From assembly GCF_002243645.1 (NCBI RefSeq), contig NZ_CP017704.1, positions 1,465,501 through 1,529,500 on the forward strand: a stretch of DNA of 64,000 nt, read 5' to 3'. Source of the stretch: Peribacillus simplex NBRC 15720 = DSM 1321 (GTDB taxonomy: Bacteria; Bacillota; Bacilli; Bacillales; DSM-1321). This document shows positions 1-8,962 of the stretch, one piece after another. Numbering within the stretch: position 1 is the first letter of the stretch; every line of letters begins with the position of its first letter. The notes under the pieces were generated by a model. That model was given only the letters and a program-made list of their open reading frames with translations. It searched no databases and was not told the DNA's origin. Both the position numbers and the translations under genes were made by a program.

Positions 1-786
1 GACGATTAATGCACGACCTGTCTTTTTAATGGACTGCACGATCGTATCCCTATCTAAAGGGTATAATGTTCGAAGATCGACCACTTCACACTTCCAGCCT
101 TTTTCTGCTTCAATCTTTTTCGCGGCATTCATTGCCTCTCTTAACATGGCCCCCCATGCAAAAATGGTCAGGTCGCTTCCTTCCTTGACCACTTTTGCTT
201 GACCGATTGGTATTCGGTACATTTCTTCGGGAACTTCTTCCTTAAAAGCCCGATATAATTTAGTCGGTTCCAAAAAAATCACCGGATCAGGATCTTCGAG
301 CGCAGAAATGAGCAGCCCTTTTGCGTCATATGGATTACTGGGTGCAACCACCTTTAAACCCGGAGTATGTGCAAAGAAGGTTTCAACACTTTCGGAATGA
401 AGTTCAGGACCCCTGATTCCGGCACCATATGGCGTGCGGATTACGAGGGGCACCCCAAATTGCCCACGAGTACGATACCTCATACGGGCAGCATGGGAAA
501 CTAGTTGCTCGAATCCCGGATAAATAAAGGCGAGAAACTGGATCTCTACTATGGGCAGCATTCCGTTAAGGGCTAAACCAATGGCAGAGCCGATGATTCC
601 GGATTCAGCTAATGGCGTATCCACAACTCGATCTTTTCCATACTTCTCATAAAGCCCTTCAGTCGATCGGAAAACTCCGCCATTCACTCCAATATCCTCA
701 CCCAAGATCATCACGCGATCATCATGACCCAGCATTTGGTCCAGCGCTTCCGTAATAGCCTGGAGCATCGTTAAATTTTTGCCCAT
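1..786 (-). CDS. 2-oxoacid dehydrogenase E1 component, beta subunit (partial)
   Basis: Beta subunit of a thiamine-diphosphate-dependent 2-oxoacid dehydrogenase (pyruvate or branched-chain type); with the alpha subunit it forms the heterotetrameric E1 that decarboxylates the 2-oxoacid and acylates the lipoyl group of E2 in the cytosol. About 262 of a usual ~325 residues are present; the C-terminus lies beyond the left edge. Visible family landmarks are ILGEDIGVNGGVFR near the N-terminus, RVVDTPLAESGIIG, and RTPYGAGIRGPELHSES. The ATG at 784-786 overlaps the alpha-subunit stop by one base (TAATG), so the two genes are translationally coupled. No E2 or E3 gene is in the window. Substrate cannot be decided from sequence alone. 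Confidence 0.9.
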   Translation of the reverse strand, partial: MGKNLTMLQAITEALDQMLGHDDRVMILGEDIGVNGGVFRSTEGLYEKYGKDRVVDTPLAESGIIGSAIGLALNGMLPIVEIQFLAFIYPGFEQLVSHAARMRYRTRGQFGVPLVIRTPYGAGIRGPELHSESVETFFAHTPGLKVVAPSNPYDAKGLLISALEDPDPVIFLEPTKLYRAFKEEVPEEMYRIPIGQAKVVKEGSDLTIFAWGAMLREAMNAAKKIEAEKGWKCEVVDLRTLYPLDRDTIVQSIKKTGRALIV

Positions 787-1898
787 TATTTCTTCCCGCC
801 TTTCCTTAAGATTTGGTTCAATTCCTGCTTCTGTTCCTTTAGATGCCATGACTCCCCGGCATATACATGGTTAAACATTTCGAGCGGGTCGGATTTCGGA
901 TACCCTTCGGCTTTTTGAAGGTGAGCATCAATCAATTCGTTGAATTGTTTTAAAACCAATTCCTCCTGCTTTTCATTCCAGTGACCCTCTTTATTCAAAT
1001 ACTTTCTAAGACGTGTAATGGGATCCCGGTTTTCCCTCCAGAACGTTGAAACTTCGTCCTGATCGCGATATATGTTCGGATTGTCTGCAGTAGTATGGGC
1101 TCCATAGCGAAAGGTAATCGCTTCAATTAATGTAGGTCCTTCCCCTTTAAGCGCTCTTTCGACAGCCTCCTTTACAGTCAGCCATACTGCGAAAATATCA
1201 TTTCCATCCACTCGGACCCCATGAATGTCATAAGCAGCAGCCCGCTGGGATATTGTTTTGGATGCCGATTGCTTTTCAAAAGGCACACTTATCGCGTAGC
1301 CATTATTTTGGCAGAAAAAGATTGTTGGGGTTTTATAAACGCCAGCAAAATTCAGTGCCTCATGAAAGTCCCCTTCAGAAGTGGCTCCATCACCAAAATA
1401 AGCAATGCTAACATTCTTTTCGCCTTTAATCTTACTTGCCCAAGCCGTTCCAACTGCATGAACCATTTGAGTGGCAATGGGAACACTTGGAGGCAATATC
1501 CTTTTTCCTTCTGGACAAATTGAGCCATCAAAATGCGCCATCCAGTATAGGAAAACACGGTATAATTCCTGCCCATGAATGATTGCCGCTCCATGATCAC
1601 GGTATGTGGGAAACATCCAATCCCCTGCTGACAACGCTAAAGCGCTTCCTGCCTGGGATGCCTCCTGTCCTTCGAAAGGTGCATAAGTTCCAATCCTGCC
1701 TTGGCGCTGGAGATTAATTGATTTTCGGTCAAATGTTCTGAGCAGGAGCATGCTCTCATACATCTTTAACATCAGTGATTTATCGATTTTCCCATCAATC
1801 GTTTCAATGATTTCCCCATCAGGAGTCAATACACGAAACATTTCCGGCTCATCTTCATTTGAATACGCTTTCATTATTGGGTTTCCCGTCTTTTCCAT
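786..1898 (-). CDS. pdhA: 2-oxoacid (pyruvate-type) dehydrogenase E1 component, alpha subunit
   Basis: Catalytic ThDP-binding subunit of the E1 heterotetramer, 370 residues, close to the usual Bacillus PdhA length. The ThDP/Mg motif is GDGATSEGDFHEAL..NN (the GDG-N26-NN signature), followed by the phosphorylation-loop-like YRYGAHTTADNP region (here FRYGAHTTADNP). The reading frame is open 40 codons further upstream, but the ATG at 1898 is preferred: it has the site GGGGAG seven bases upstream, and family homology begins just after it. First gene of a two-gene unit with the beta subunit. It may be a second PDH-like or a branched-chain enzyme, as E2/E3 are not seen; the symbol is therefore tentative. 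Confidence 0.85.
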   Translation of the reverse strand: MEKTGNPIMKAYSNEDEPEMFRVLTPDGEIIETIDGKIDKSLMLKMYESMLLLRTFDRKSINLQRQGRIGTYAPFEGQEASQAGSALALSAGDWMFPTYRDHGAAIIHGQELYRVFLYWMAHFDGSICPEGKRILPPSVPIATQMVHAVGTAWASKIKGEKNVSIAYFGDGATSEGDFHEALNFAGVYKTPTIFFCQNNGYAISVPFEKQSASKTISQRAAAYDIHGVRVDGNDIFAVWLTVKEAVERALKGEGPTLIEAITFRYGAHTTADNPNIYRDQDEVSTFWRENRDPITRLRKYLNKEGHWNEKQEELVLKQFNELIDAHLQKAEGYPKSDPLEMFNHVYAGESWHLKEQKQELNQILRKGGKK

Positions 1899-2283
1899 AT
1901 CATTTCTCCCCTTAAGATAGATTTGTTTCGCAAACTTACCAAGGTTTTGAACAGTCATGAAATAACAGCCCAAAATGTTTTTATTGGTCTTTATGTCTGT
2001 GATTAAATGCTGTTTCATAAACTACATTTCCTTATATAAAAGGATAATACATCCAAGTTTTTAATAATATGTTAAATAGAATGAATTTCTTGCATATTAC
2101 CTTTATTTAGAATATGTTTTCTGATACTTCACCTTCATTTTGAAAATGAGAACCGTTAATGTGAAATTTTCATCGAAAATCACCAGAAAACCTACCAATT
2201 GTTGGATATGCTTCGATCGATTCAAGTCATTTCCTTGCTTGCAGCCTTGCAGGGGTTACCTTCATCCAAACAGTATCCAGCAC
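1899..2283. other. Non-coding stretch between E1 alpha and the iadA terminator
   Basis: AT-rich sequence that must hold the promoter of the E1 operon on the minus strand. Short open frames on the plus strand (2140-2426) have no ribosome binding site and run through the terminator, so I do not call them. No repeat or structured RNA was recognised. Confidence 0.5.
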
Positions 2284-2316
2284 AAAAAGACCCATTATAT
2301 AATTATGGGTCTTTTT
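2284..2316 (-). terminator. Bidirectional intrinsic terminator after iadA
   Basis: Perfect 12-bp stem AAAAAGACCCAT / ATGGGTCTTTTT with a 9-base loop and T-runs on both strands, about 90 bases beyond the iadA stop. Confidence 0.85.
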
Positions 2317-2403
2317 TGCATTTCATGATTGATGGGGTTATTACACGCACCGGAAATAGCTCCTGCCATATTTCCTTTTTCAGCTTCACCATATTAGAAA
2401 AAT

Positions 2404-3579
2404 CTATTTTTCAAATGTTCCTTTAACAATTGCTTCACCATCTTTTACCATGGTCTGCCCCATCGCGATCACACTATTTATTTCTAAAGTTTTTTTCTTC
2501 ATCATGATGATATCGGCGTCCTTACCTACCGCAAGCTGTCCCTTTGCAGAAAGTTTTAAAATGTTTGCAGGATTTTCCGTCACAACTCTTATGGCATCGG
2601 CAATTGTCACTCCATCCTCGAGGACCGCATCGACAACACAATCATATAAGGACATGCATGTACCAATGTTCAAACCGCGCAGGTTACCGCTGGCATCGAA
2701 GTCAGGCAGGCTTGCTTGTCCATCTGAAGTTATGGTGATCTGCCCGATTTCAACCCCTTCTTCCAGTGCCCTTTTTATTGCTGTACTTGCTTTGACCTCC
2801 CCTTCTTCAAGGAACTTCTGGATCGTACTTGTTGTAAAATCGATATACCCCCCGTTTTTTGCATATTCCACCCCTGCATTGAATAAATGCGGATTTCGGT
2901 TTATATGTGTAGGGTAAAACTGAGTGATCGGTATTTCCGTTGTCTCGACAACTTCTTCAATTACATCTAAATGATCTAGACTGTCGCCGACATGAATGTT
3001 GACGATACCGCTTTTCCCGGACAACAGACCTCCATTACGCGCTTGAGAGGCCAGTTTAGCCAGTTCAGCTGCAGTCGGCTGCGAAGAACGATGATCGGCA
3101 ATGGCTATTTCGCCAACACCGATTATTTTTTCCACAAGAATCAAATCATCTTCGATCTTACCGGTTAACGTCTTGACTGGAACTTGATAGGAACCAGTCT
3201 GAACGAAGCAGCTAATTCCTTCTTCTTCAAGCGCTCTCGCTTTAGCAAGCAGTGCCGGCATCGTCCTTGTCGTTCCATCTGTTCCGATTACCCCTACCAA
3301 TGTCGTTATACCCGCTAAAGTGGCATCTGTTAATTGGATTTCAGGAGTCCTCGTTTTAAAGCCCCCTTCCCCACCTCCGCCGATAATATGTACGTGTGCA
3401 TCTATAAAACCCGGAGCCACGATTTGGCCACTCGCATCAATCACTTCCAATTCAACGAAATTGGCAGGTACATCAATCTTGTCCTCGATGAAGCCAATTT
3501 GCTTTCCAACCAAGAGGATATCTTTTTGGCCCATATATTCCGGACCATAAAGCTCCCCATTTTTAATAAGTGTGAGCAT
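2404..3579 (-). CDS. iadA: Isoaspartyl dipeptidase (beta-aspartyl peptidase, M38 family)
   Basis: Hydrolyses the beta-aspartyl bond of isoaspartyl dipeptides left by breakdown of damaged proteins; cytosolic binuclear zinc amidohydrolase. 391 residues, the family's normal length. Landmarks: the metal-binding DAHVHIIGGGGEGGF, the activating segment around LLGTD (here VIGTDGTT), ADHRSSQP, NIHVGD, and the late catalytic aspartate in TSDGQAS. Start at the ATG at 3579, which has GAAGGGAGAAG upstream; a longer open frame to 3687 begins in non-homologous sequence. Stands alone between a terminator and a divergent HPr-like gene, so no operon partner indicates a special role. Confidence 0.92.
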   Translation of the reverse strand: MLTLIKNGELYGPEYMGQKDILLVGKQIGFIEDKIDVPANFVELEVIDASGQIVAPGFIDAHVHIIGGGGEGGFKTRTPEIQLTDATLAGITTLVGVIGTDGTTRTMPALLAKARALEEEGISCFVQTGSYQVPVKTLTGKIEDDLILVEKIIGVGEIAIADHRSSQPTAAELAKLASQARNGGLLSGKSGIVNIHVGDSLDHLDVIEEVVETTEIPITQFYPTHINRNPHLFNAGVEYAKNGGYIDFTTSTIQKFLEEGEVKASTAIKRALEEGVEIGQITITSDGQASLPDFDASGNLRGLNIGTCMSLYDCVVDAVLEDGVTIADAIRVVTENPANILKLSAKGQLAVGKDADIIMMKKKTLEINSVIAMGQTMVKDGEAIVKGTFEK

Positions 3580-3770
3580 TTTACTTCTCCCTTCAAAAAT
3601 AGAAATTTTCAAATAGGTTTCATAATCTTTTACTCGGGTAAATATACAACATGACCCGCTAACAATTACATAAAAAAGATCAAACATACTTGTTCATTTT
3701 AAAAGTTGTAGCTGAATTGACATCTTGATTATGCTTTTCCAAAAGTATAAAAACAAAAGGAGTAAACGAC

Positions 3771-4079
3771 ATGAATAAAGTGATTTCTTCTGACATTAAC
3801 ACAAATAAAAGATTATCCATGCGACAAATCTTGAACCTATATCAAGTTACAAAAGAATTTAAAGGGAATATATATTTTATCTCCAACCATAAATTGGTCG
3901 ATGCCAAGAAACTTTCGACTTTCGTATCCTTTGTGCTCATTCTTCAAGAGTGTGCAACCATGAAAGTCATACTTGAAGGCGAGAATGTACATGCCATGCT
4001 AGAGAAAGTACAGGCTATTTGTAAAGAAAACGATGAAAGTGCATACGGTTTCCAATCCAACCAAACCGTTAATATTTAA
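3771..4079 (+). CDS. HPr-family domain protein lacking the phosphoryl-accepting histidine
   Basis: 102 residues. After a ~30-residue lead, the segment from GNIYFISNHKLVDAKK through ATMKVILEGENVHAML aligns by pattern with the HPr fold of the sugar phosphotransferase system (HPr: DVNLEYNGKTVNLKS ... AEITISASGADE). The active-site region that normally carries RPA and His15 is absent, and the position of regulatory Ser46 appears to be lysine. It therefore cannot relay phosphate like HPr; a degenerate regulatory paralogue is likely. Start has AAAGGAG eight bases upstream. Followed within 40 bases by a short membrane-peptide ORF. The family call is by eye and moderate. Confidence 0.6.
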   Translation: MNKVISSDINTNKRLSMRQILNLYQVTKEFKGNIYFISNHKLVDAKKLSTFVSFVLILQECATMKVILEGENVHAMLEKVQAICKENDESAYGFQSNQTVNI

Positions 4080-4115
4080 ATGATCCAAACTACGTTATGA
4101 AGAGGGTGTATAGAA

Positions 4116-4184
4116 ATGAGAACCATTTTAATGGTGATAGGAGCAATTGTCGTTATCGGCATAATAGTAAATTTCATTTTTTAA
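4116..4184 (+). CDS. Putative 22-residue single-pass membrane peptide
   Basis: ATG preceded by AGAGGGTG at a proper distance. The peptide is almost wholly hydrophobic (MRTILMVIGAIVVIG then IIVNFIF). It lies between the HPr-like gene and a strong terminator, so it is probably cotranscribed with that gene. No family recognised; its size makes the call tentative. Confidence 0.4.
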   Translation: MRTILMVIGAIVVIGIIVNFIF

Positions 4185-4196
4185 GAACGACGAAAT

Positions 4197-4215
4197 ACTG
4201 TCAATGAATGACAGT
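4197..4215. repeat. Inverted repeat ACTGTCA-N5-TGACAGT
   Basis: Perfect 7-bp arms just upstream of the terminator. The same ACTGTCA/TGACAGT core is found again inside the larger palindrome at 4444-4483. Confidence 0.6.
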
Positions 4216-4218
4216 TTC

Positions 4219-4256
4219 AAACTGTAGACAAACGCGAGTTTGCCTGCAGTTTTTTT
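4219..4256 (+). terminator. Intrinsic terminator of the HPr-like/small peptide unit
   Basis: 15-bp stem AAACTGTAGACAAAC / GTTTGCCTGCAGTTT (two G-U pairs), loop GCGA, then a T-run. Confidence 0.85.
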
Positions 4257-4443
4257 CTTTTTAAAAAACGTTTCAGTTGTTTTCAGAAATCCGTTCCCTT
4301 TCCGCCGACTGTCTTCCAGAATTCGGCAGGAGTGTCGCAAATTTCTTCAATTTAATGAGGGTTTCATAAAACAGTTAAAAACCAATACACCTAATTTTGT
4401 TTTAAGATCATGCTTCAGGATGAGACCATCCCCCCTTTTACCG

Positions 4444-4483
4444 ACAAACTGAGACTGTCAAATGCTTGACAGTCTCAGTTTGT
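4444..4483. terminator. Perfect 18-bp palindromic hairpin downstream of the penicillin-binding protein gene
   Basis: Arms ACAAACTGAGACTGTCAA and its exact complement with a 4-base loop ATGC. It lies 45 bases past the stop of the minus-strand PBP gene. It lacks a long T-run on the minus strand (TAATTTTATTT follows on the plus strand), so it may be a terminator, a 3'-stabilising hairpin or a small repeat element. The rest of 4257-4527 holds nothing recognisable. Confidence 0.6.
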
Positions 4484-4527
4484 TAATTTTATTTAAAGAG
4501 CGTGGCCATACTTCCCTTTCCTGAGAA

Positions 4528-6525
4528 TCACCACGGAAGCTCCCAGTCCCTCCATTTATTCAAACCTTCCCGTATTTCATTTCCTTTATCAATCCAATAT
4601 TGTCTCTTTTTTTCCTCTTCTTCCTTTTCCTGTTGCTCAGCTATATGTGTCTGTTGTTCAGCTATAAGCGGACCAATATCTTGAGCTTTAAAAGATTGAG
4701 CGGCTTGATTCTGTATAGCTTGCGACATTATTTTTTGAAAGATGAGTGCACTTCCCTGACTGCTGTGTGTCGTTAGATAATGTTTTTCATCCGTCTTATC
4801 ATATCCAGCCCATACAGCACCGACCAGCGTAGGTGAATAACCGATGAACCATTGATCTTTAACCCCTGATATTCCTTCGATGGGAACTTGTGTGGAACCT
4901 GTTTTACCTGCTATTTCATAACCGGAAACAGCCGCGTTTTTCGCTGTACCATATTCCACTGTTCCAAGCAGCATGGCATTCATTTTGTCGACGGCGCCTA
5001 CAGAGGTCACTTTGGTGCTTTTCTCTTTCCAGGCGGCTACCTCTTTTCCATCGGCATTTTCTATTCTTACAATGGCATGGGTTTCCATCCGTTCCCCTTC
5101 GTTGGCGAAAGCTGAAAAGGCTCCTGCCATCTGCAGCGGGGACACACCTTTTTTCATTCCTCCTAAAGCTATCGACAGGTTTCGATCATCCTTGTCATAT
5201 GGAATCCCAAACCGCTTAAGTGAATCAAGCCCCTTATCGATTCCAATCTCATTCAATAGCCAAACCGTTGGTACATTCAAGGAATTCATCACCGCTTCAT
5301 ACATAGGCACTTCTCCTTTATATTCACCACTCAGGTTTGTTGGCTCATATTCACCGAAGCTCATTTTTTCATCCTTTAAAGGGGCAGTAATATCATATCC
5401 CTCTTCAACCGCTGGCGTGTAAACGACAAGCGGTTTAATGGATGAACCAGGAGACCGTGTCAGCTGGGTCGCCCGGTTATAACCCATGAATTGATGCATC
5501 CCTCTCCCACCGACAAGTGCCTTTATGCCGCCCGTTTCAGGATCAAGGAGGACAGACCCGCTTTGAACCAGTTCTTCTGTACTTGTTCCAACTGGAAAAT
5601 TGGCATCATTCTCATACACAGCTTCTGTAGTCTGCTGCATGGATTGGTCCAAAGTCGTGTAAATTTTATACCCCTTTGAAAGCAGCTCCTCAAGCTTAAT
5701 TCCATATTTACTCGATGCTTCCGATAAAACATGATCGACATAATAAGGATACTTACCTCTTAATGGATCGGTTTCCTTCTCCCCCATAAGAAGTGTCACC
5801 GAATCTTTTTTTGCAGCTGCTTCTTCATCTTTCGTCAAATAACCATGTTCCGCCATTCTCGAAAGAACCAAATCACGCCGCTTGACTGCCCCGTCTAAAT
5901 TCTTGTATGGGTCAAGTTTGGATGGCAAGTTAATGACACCCGCCAGCAAAGCCCCCTCGGCAACGGTCAATTCAGAGACCTCTTTGGAAAAATATATATT
6001 TGCAGCCTTTTTGATTCCCCATGCCCCATGGCCAAAATAAACTTGATTCAAATACATTTCCAGAATTTCATCTTTTGTATATTGATTTTCAACTTCCTGG
6101 GCTAGAAAAAACTCTCCTATCTTCCTCTTAAGTGTTCGATCTGATTCAAGCATCGTGATTTTCACAAGCTGCTGGGTGAGCGTGCTCCCGCCTTCAACAA
6201 CACTTCCTGCCTTCGCATTTTTAACCAAAGCCCGCAAAATCCCTTGATAATCTATGCCGTGATGTTCATAAAAACGGTGATCCTCAATGGAAACCACCGC
6301 TTGTTTCATATGTTCCGGTATTTCATCTATCGCAACACCTTCGGATTTATTTGCCGTGATCGTACTTGCAAGATTCCCATCCAGATCATATATTCCTGTC
6401 GGTTGCTGAAGAATATTTTCAAGATGGCTTATATCTGCTCCCTGCCTGAAATACAATAGTGAACCGGCGCCTAAAACCACAATCGCCAATATTATAATTA
6501 GACCTAATTTCACTAACCCTCTCAT
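4528..6525 (-). CDS. Class A penicillin-binding protein (bifunctional transglycosylase/transpeptidase)
   Basis: Membrane-anchored peptidoglycan synthase that polymerises lipid II and cross-links stem peptides. 665 residues. An N-terminal membrane anchor (about residues 6-28) precedes the GT51 glycosyltransferase with EDHRFYEHHGID, GGSTLTQQLVK and the KRKIGEFFLAQEVE segment. The transpeptidase domain has SPGSSIKP (SxxK), SLN (SxN) and AGKTGSTQVP (KTG). An acidic Glu/Lys-rich C-terminal tail (EEEEKKRQ) follows. The size is near PbpG/PbpF of Bacillus subtilis (sporulation-associated PBPs), but which paralogue it is cannot be settled. Start at the ATG at 6525 has GGGGG five bases upstream; an ATG four codons earlier (6537) is possible. 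Single gene. Confidence 0.92.
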   Translation of the reverse strand: MRGLVKLGLIIILAIVVLGAGSLLYFRQGADISHLENILQQPTGIYDLDGNLASTITANKSEGVAIDEIPEHMKQAVVSIEDHRFYEHHGIDYQGILRALVKNAKAGSVVEGGSTLTQQLVKITMLESDRTLKRKIGEFFLAQEVENQYTKDEILEMYLNQVYFGHGAWGIKKAANIYFSKEVSELTVAEGALLAGVINLPSKLDPYKNLDGAVKRRDLVLSRMAEHGYLTKDEEAAAKKDSVTLLMGEKETDPLRGKYPYYVDHVLSEASSKYGIKLEELLSKGYKIYTTLDQSMQQTTEAVYENDANFPVGTSTEELVQSGSVLLDPETGGIKALVGGRGMHQFMGYNRATQLTRSPGSSIKPLVVYTPAVEEGYDITAPLKDEKMSFGEYEPTNLSGEYKGEVPMYEAVMNSLNVPTVWLLNEIGIDKGLDSLKRFGIPYDKDDRNLSIALGGMKKGVSPLQMAGAFSAFANEGERMETHAIVRIENADGKEVAAWKEKSTKVTSVGAVDKMNAMLLGTVEYGTAKNAAVSGYEIAGKTGSTQVPIEGISGVKDQWFIGYSPTLVGAVWAGYDKTDEKHYLTTHSSQGSALIFQKIMSQAIQNQAAQSFKAQDIGPLIAEQQTHIAEQQEKEEEEKKRQYWIDKGNEIREGLNKWRDWELPW

Positions 6526-6836
6526 TTGTACCCCCATTTCCCATCTGCGACATGTTTCATTAAAAATATTTTACCCTTTTTATTAAAGAAAACTCGTCGA
6601 TTGAATAAAAGGCGCCCTTTTCTTTTAGCACTATACTCGCGAATCGGCATCCTTGCCGATGATATCCCTTCATCGTCTGAGCATTAAATGAAGGACCAGA
6701 TTTCATCCTACCATTTTAACTATGCTCGTATCTATCCTTTGCCCCTAAAAGGCAATCTATATACCGATTAAAGGCGTGAAGCCATTTAAAATTGGGTATA
6801 ACACTTTAAGGTCTTATAAAGGGGAGAATGATATTA
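6526..6836. other. Divergent intergenic region between PBP and universal stress protein
   Basis: Must hold promoters for both divergent genes. A small inverted repeat ATCGGCA-TCCT-TGCCGAT lies at about 6643-6660. No other structure was recognised. Confidence 0.4.
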
Positions 6837-7361
6837 ATGAAAGACTTAAAACATATTGTCGTCGCTTTTGATGGAAATGAAGAGAGTAAACGGGCCGTGG
6901 AATATGGAGCAACATTGAAAAAAGCCTTTCCAAAAGCCGAGTTGACCATAGTTCATGTCCTAAATGATAAGGTTGAACAGCGTATCATGGGAAACACCTC
7001 GGCTCCGGGGTTCGTACCTGCTGCCGGATTTTATGTGGATCCAGTCCAGACACATCCCGTTGTTGAAGTTGATCATCAAGGACATCAAATTGTAAATGAC
7101 ACCCCTTCCGCCGTCGAGAATAGTATTCAGAACGCAGAAAATAATACTTTGAGATTGTTAAGTGAATGTCAAGTCAAGGGAAAATTCGAAATATTGGAAG
7201 GATATGCGCCAGATAGCGTATGTGACTTTGCAGCAAGAACTTCAGCTGACCTTATCGTTGTCGGCAATAGTGCTAAAAACGGTTTGGAAAAATTCTTCCT
7301 TGGCAGTACAAGTAGTTCCATTGCGAAAAACGCACCCTGTTCGGTATTCATTGCAAAATGA
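6837..7361 (+). CDS. Universal stress protein (UspA family)
   Basis: 174-residue single-domain USP, a cytosolic ATP-binding stress protein. The N-terminal strand HIVVAFDGNEESKRAVEYG and the C-terminal nucleotide motif G-x2-G-x9-G-S, seen in VVGNSAKNGLEKFFLGSTS, are intact, pointing to the ATP-binding class. There is an insertion of about 40 residues in the middle (Pro/His-rich, from APGFVPAAGF to VVEVDHQGHQ), longer than in typical 140-residue members. GGGGAG at 6820-6825 sits two bases before an ATG at 6828 and eleven before the ATG at 6837; the latter is preferred. Monocistronic, ending at a terminator. Confidence 0.88.
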   Translation: MKDLKHIVVAFDGNEESKRAVEYGATLKKAFPKAELTIVHVLNDKVEQRIMGNTSAPGFVPAAGFYVDPVQTHPVVEVDHQGHQIVNDTPSAVENSIQNAENNTLRLLSECQVKGKFEILEGYAPDSVCDFAARTSADLIVVGNSAKNGLEKFFLGSTSSSIAKNAPCSVFIAK

Positions 7362-7408
7362 GATTGAGCGGGTTCGCCCTGAATGGCTCGAGTAGAGCAT
7401 TCTCCGAT

Positions 7409-7445
7409 AAAAGGCCGGGTTCTTATAGAATCCGGCCTTTTTGTT
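7409..7445 (+). terminator. Intrinsic terminator of the usp gene
   Basis: AAAAGGCCGG / TCCGGCCTTTTT stem followed by TTGTT. Confidence 0.8.
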
Positions 7446-7835
7446 AATAGGATTTTCACAGTAATACATTCGAAGCAAACGAAAAACACAGGGGCGCTAA
7501 TGGCTGCCCAAAACCACCTCCCTACACCATTGCTAACTATTAGGTCAAGGTGTCTGAACTAGAACCGTTCACTCTCAGCCTTTTTGGCTCCCCTTGGAAG
7601 TATTTAATTTTCGATCATAGGTTAGAATACAATTAAAGAAAATGTACATATCATCAAAACTTTCCATTCCCATTTTATGGCGATATTCTTTCATTTATCC
7701 AACTTCTTTACAGACCTTCAATACACCTGCTATTAACCAAGTTAGATGGCTATATACGACAATTTTTCTATAGACTCACTAAGGTTTGATTTGGTATCTT
7801 TATTAAGCCTAATTTACATTGGGGAGGGAATGGAC
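7446..7835. other. Non-coding stretch upstream of the CDF exporter
   Basis: About 390 bases with no good ORF. The exporter frame is open to 7746, but without a binding site. A short AGCC-T5-GGCT hairpin near 7578 is the only structure noticed; no manganese riboswitch motif was recognised by eye. Confidence 0.4.
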
Positions 7836-8726
7836 ATGGATAAACATTCGATTTCAGCTGAAAAAGGCGCTTACATAAGCATTGCTGCTTACATATTCTT
7901 GTCTGCTCTTAAATTGTCATTTGGTTATTTCGGTGATTCTAAAGGGCTTTGGGCTGATGGTTTAAATAATACAACCGACATCATCGCTTCCATAGCTGTA
8001 TTGATTGGTTTAAAAATTTCAAAGAGACCTCCTGATGATAATCATTCATATGGCCATTTACGAGCGGAAACCGTAGCCTCGTTGGTAGCTGCCTTCATCA
8101 TGATCTCCGTGGGCCTTCAGGTTGTGTTCAGTGCCATTGAATCCTTCTTTCACCAAGCTTCAACAACAACCGTTCCCAGTATGCTGACCGGTTATGTTGC
8201 TCTATTCTCTGCAATCTTCATGTACGGAATCTACCGATATAACTTATCCTTAAGTAAAAAGATCAACAGCTCTTCCATCTATGCCGTTGCACAGGATAAT
8301 CGTTCCGATTCCCTTGTCAGTGTTGGTGCTTTCATTGGAATCATCGGTACTAAGATGGGAATCCCTTGGCTGGATGCAATAGCTGCAGCAGTCGTGGGGG
8401 TCATCATATGTAAAACGGCCTGGGATATCTTTCGTGATGCCTCCATCTCTTTAACCGATGGTTTCGACGAGCAGCTCCTGCAAAAGATCGGACAAACCAT
8501 TATATTGACAGAAGGTGTTAAAGATATGAGTGAAATTAAAGCCCGGATGCACGGAAGTGAAATCTTGCTCGAAACCACCGTTCATGTTAACCCTCTTTTG
8601 ACCGTCATTCAAGGTCATGATATTACGGTTAAAATCGAAGAAAATCTTTTGAAGGATTATAATATCCAGCATGTGATTGTTCACATCGAACCATATGCAT
8701 TTCATAAAAAAGGTAACCGTCATTAA
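7836..8726 (+). CDS. Cation diffusion facilitator, MneS/MneP-like manganese exporter
   Basis: 296-residue proton-coupled metal exporter of the cytoplasmic membrane, with about six membrane segments and a C-terminal cytosolic metal-sensing ferredoxin-like domain (IKARMHGSEILLETTVHVNP onwards). The membrane metal site is all Asp/Asn: ADGLNNTTD in TM2 and VAQDNRSDSLVS in TM5. Zinc-type CDFs such as CzcD (also in this window) carry HxxxD there, so manganese is the likely substrate, as in B. subtilis MneP/MneS. Also typical is the HSYGHLRAET loop. Start at the ATG at 7836, with GGGGAGGG seven bases upstream. Confidence 0.85.
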   Translation: MDKHSISAEKGAYISIAAYIFLSALKLSFGYFGDSKGLWADGLNNTTDIIASIAVLIGLKISKRPPDDNHSYGHLRAETVASLVAAFIMISVGLQVVFSAIESFFHQASTTTVPSMLTGYVALFSAIFMYGIYRYNLSLSKKINSSSIYAVAQDNRSDSLVSVGAFIGIIGTKMGIPWLDAIAAAVVGVIICKTAWDIFRDASISLTDGFDEQLLQKIGQTIILTEGVKDMSEIKARMHGSEILLETTVHVNPLLTVIQGHDITVKIEENLLKDYNIQHVIVHIEPYAFHKKGNRH

Positions 8727-8746
8727 CTTTACGGATACCTTTTTTT
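8706..8746 (+). terminator. Intrinsic terminator overlapping the CDF stop codon
   Basis: AAAAAGGTAACCGT pairs with ACGGATACCTTTTTT; the stop codon lies in the loop, so the 5' arm is coding. Confidence 0.75.
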
Positions 8747-8962
8747 GTTATTAATTCCTGTAATTACTGTAATAAAACTGTGTCAAAAAAAGGTATTTAT
8801 TGATTGATTGCCGAATATTTATCCAATTGACACATGTTAAAAGAACAGTAATCTGTTATCATGAAAACAAGATGTAATTATTTTGATATTTTGTAATTTA
8901 ATTCAAATAAAGCACTTTCTGGGTCAAAAGTAAATTCATTTTCCTACAGTATGGAGGGCAAA

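Noticed and set aside
1221-1523. 100-residue plus-strand ORF inside the E1 alpha gene
   Set aside because: Antisense shadow of a well-supported gene; no ribosome site or family pattern.
2140-2426. Two overlapping plus-strand ORFs (62 and 75 residues) in the E1-iadA gap
   Set aside because: No ribosome binding site, and both read through the bidirectional terminator.
4128-4340. 70-residue minus-strand ORF downstream of the HPr-like gene
   Set aside because: It spans the terminator hairpin and has no binding site; low-complexity KKKK content comes from the T-run.
7446-7835. Possible Mn riboswitch (yybP-ykoY) upstream of the Mn-type CDF
   Set aside because: The conserved yybP-ykoY loops were not found by eye; only a weak 4-bp hairpin is present.
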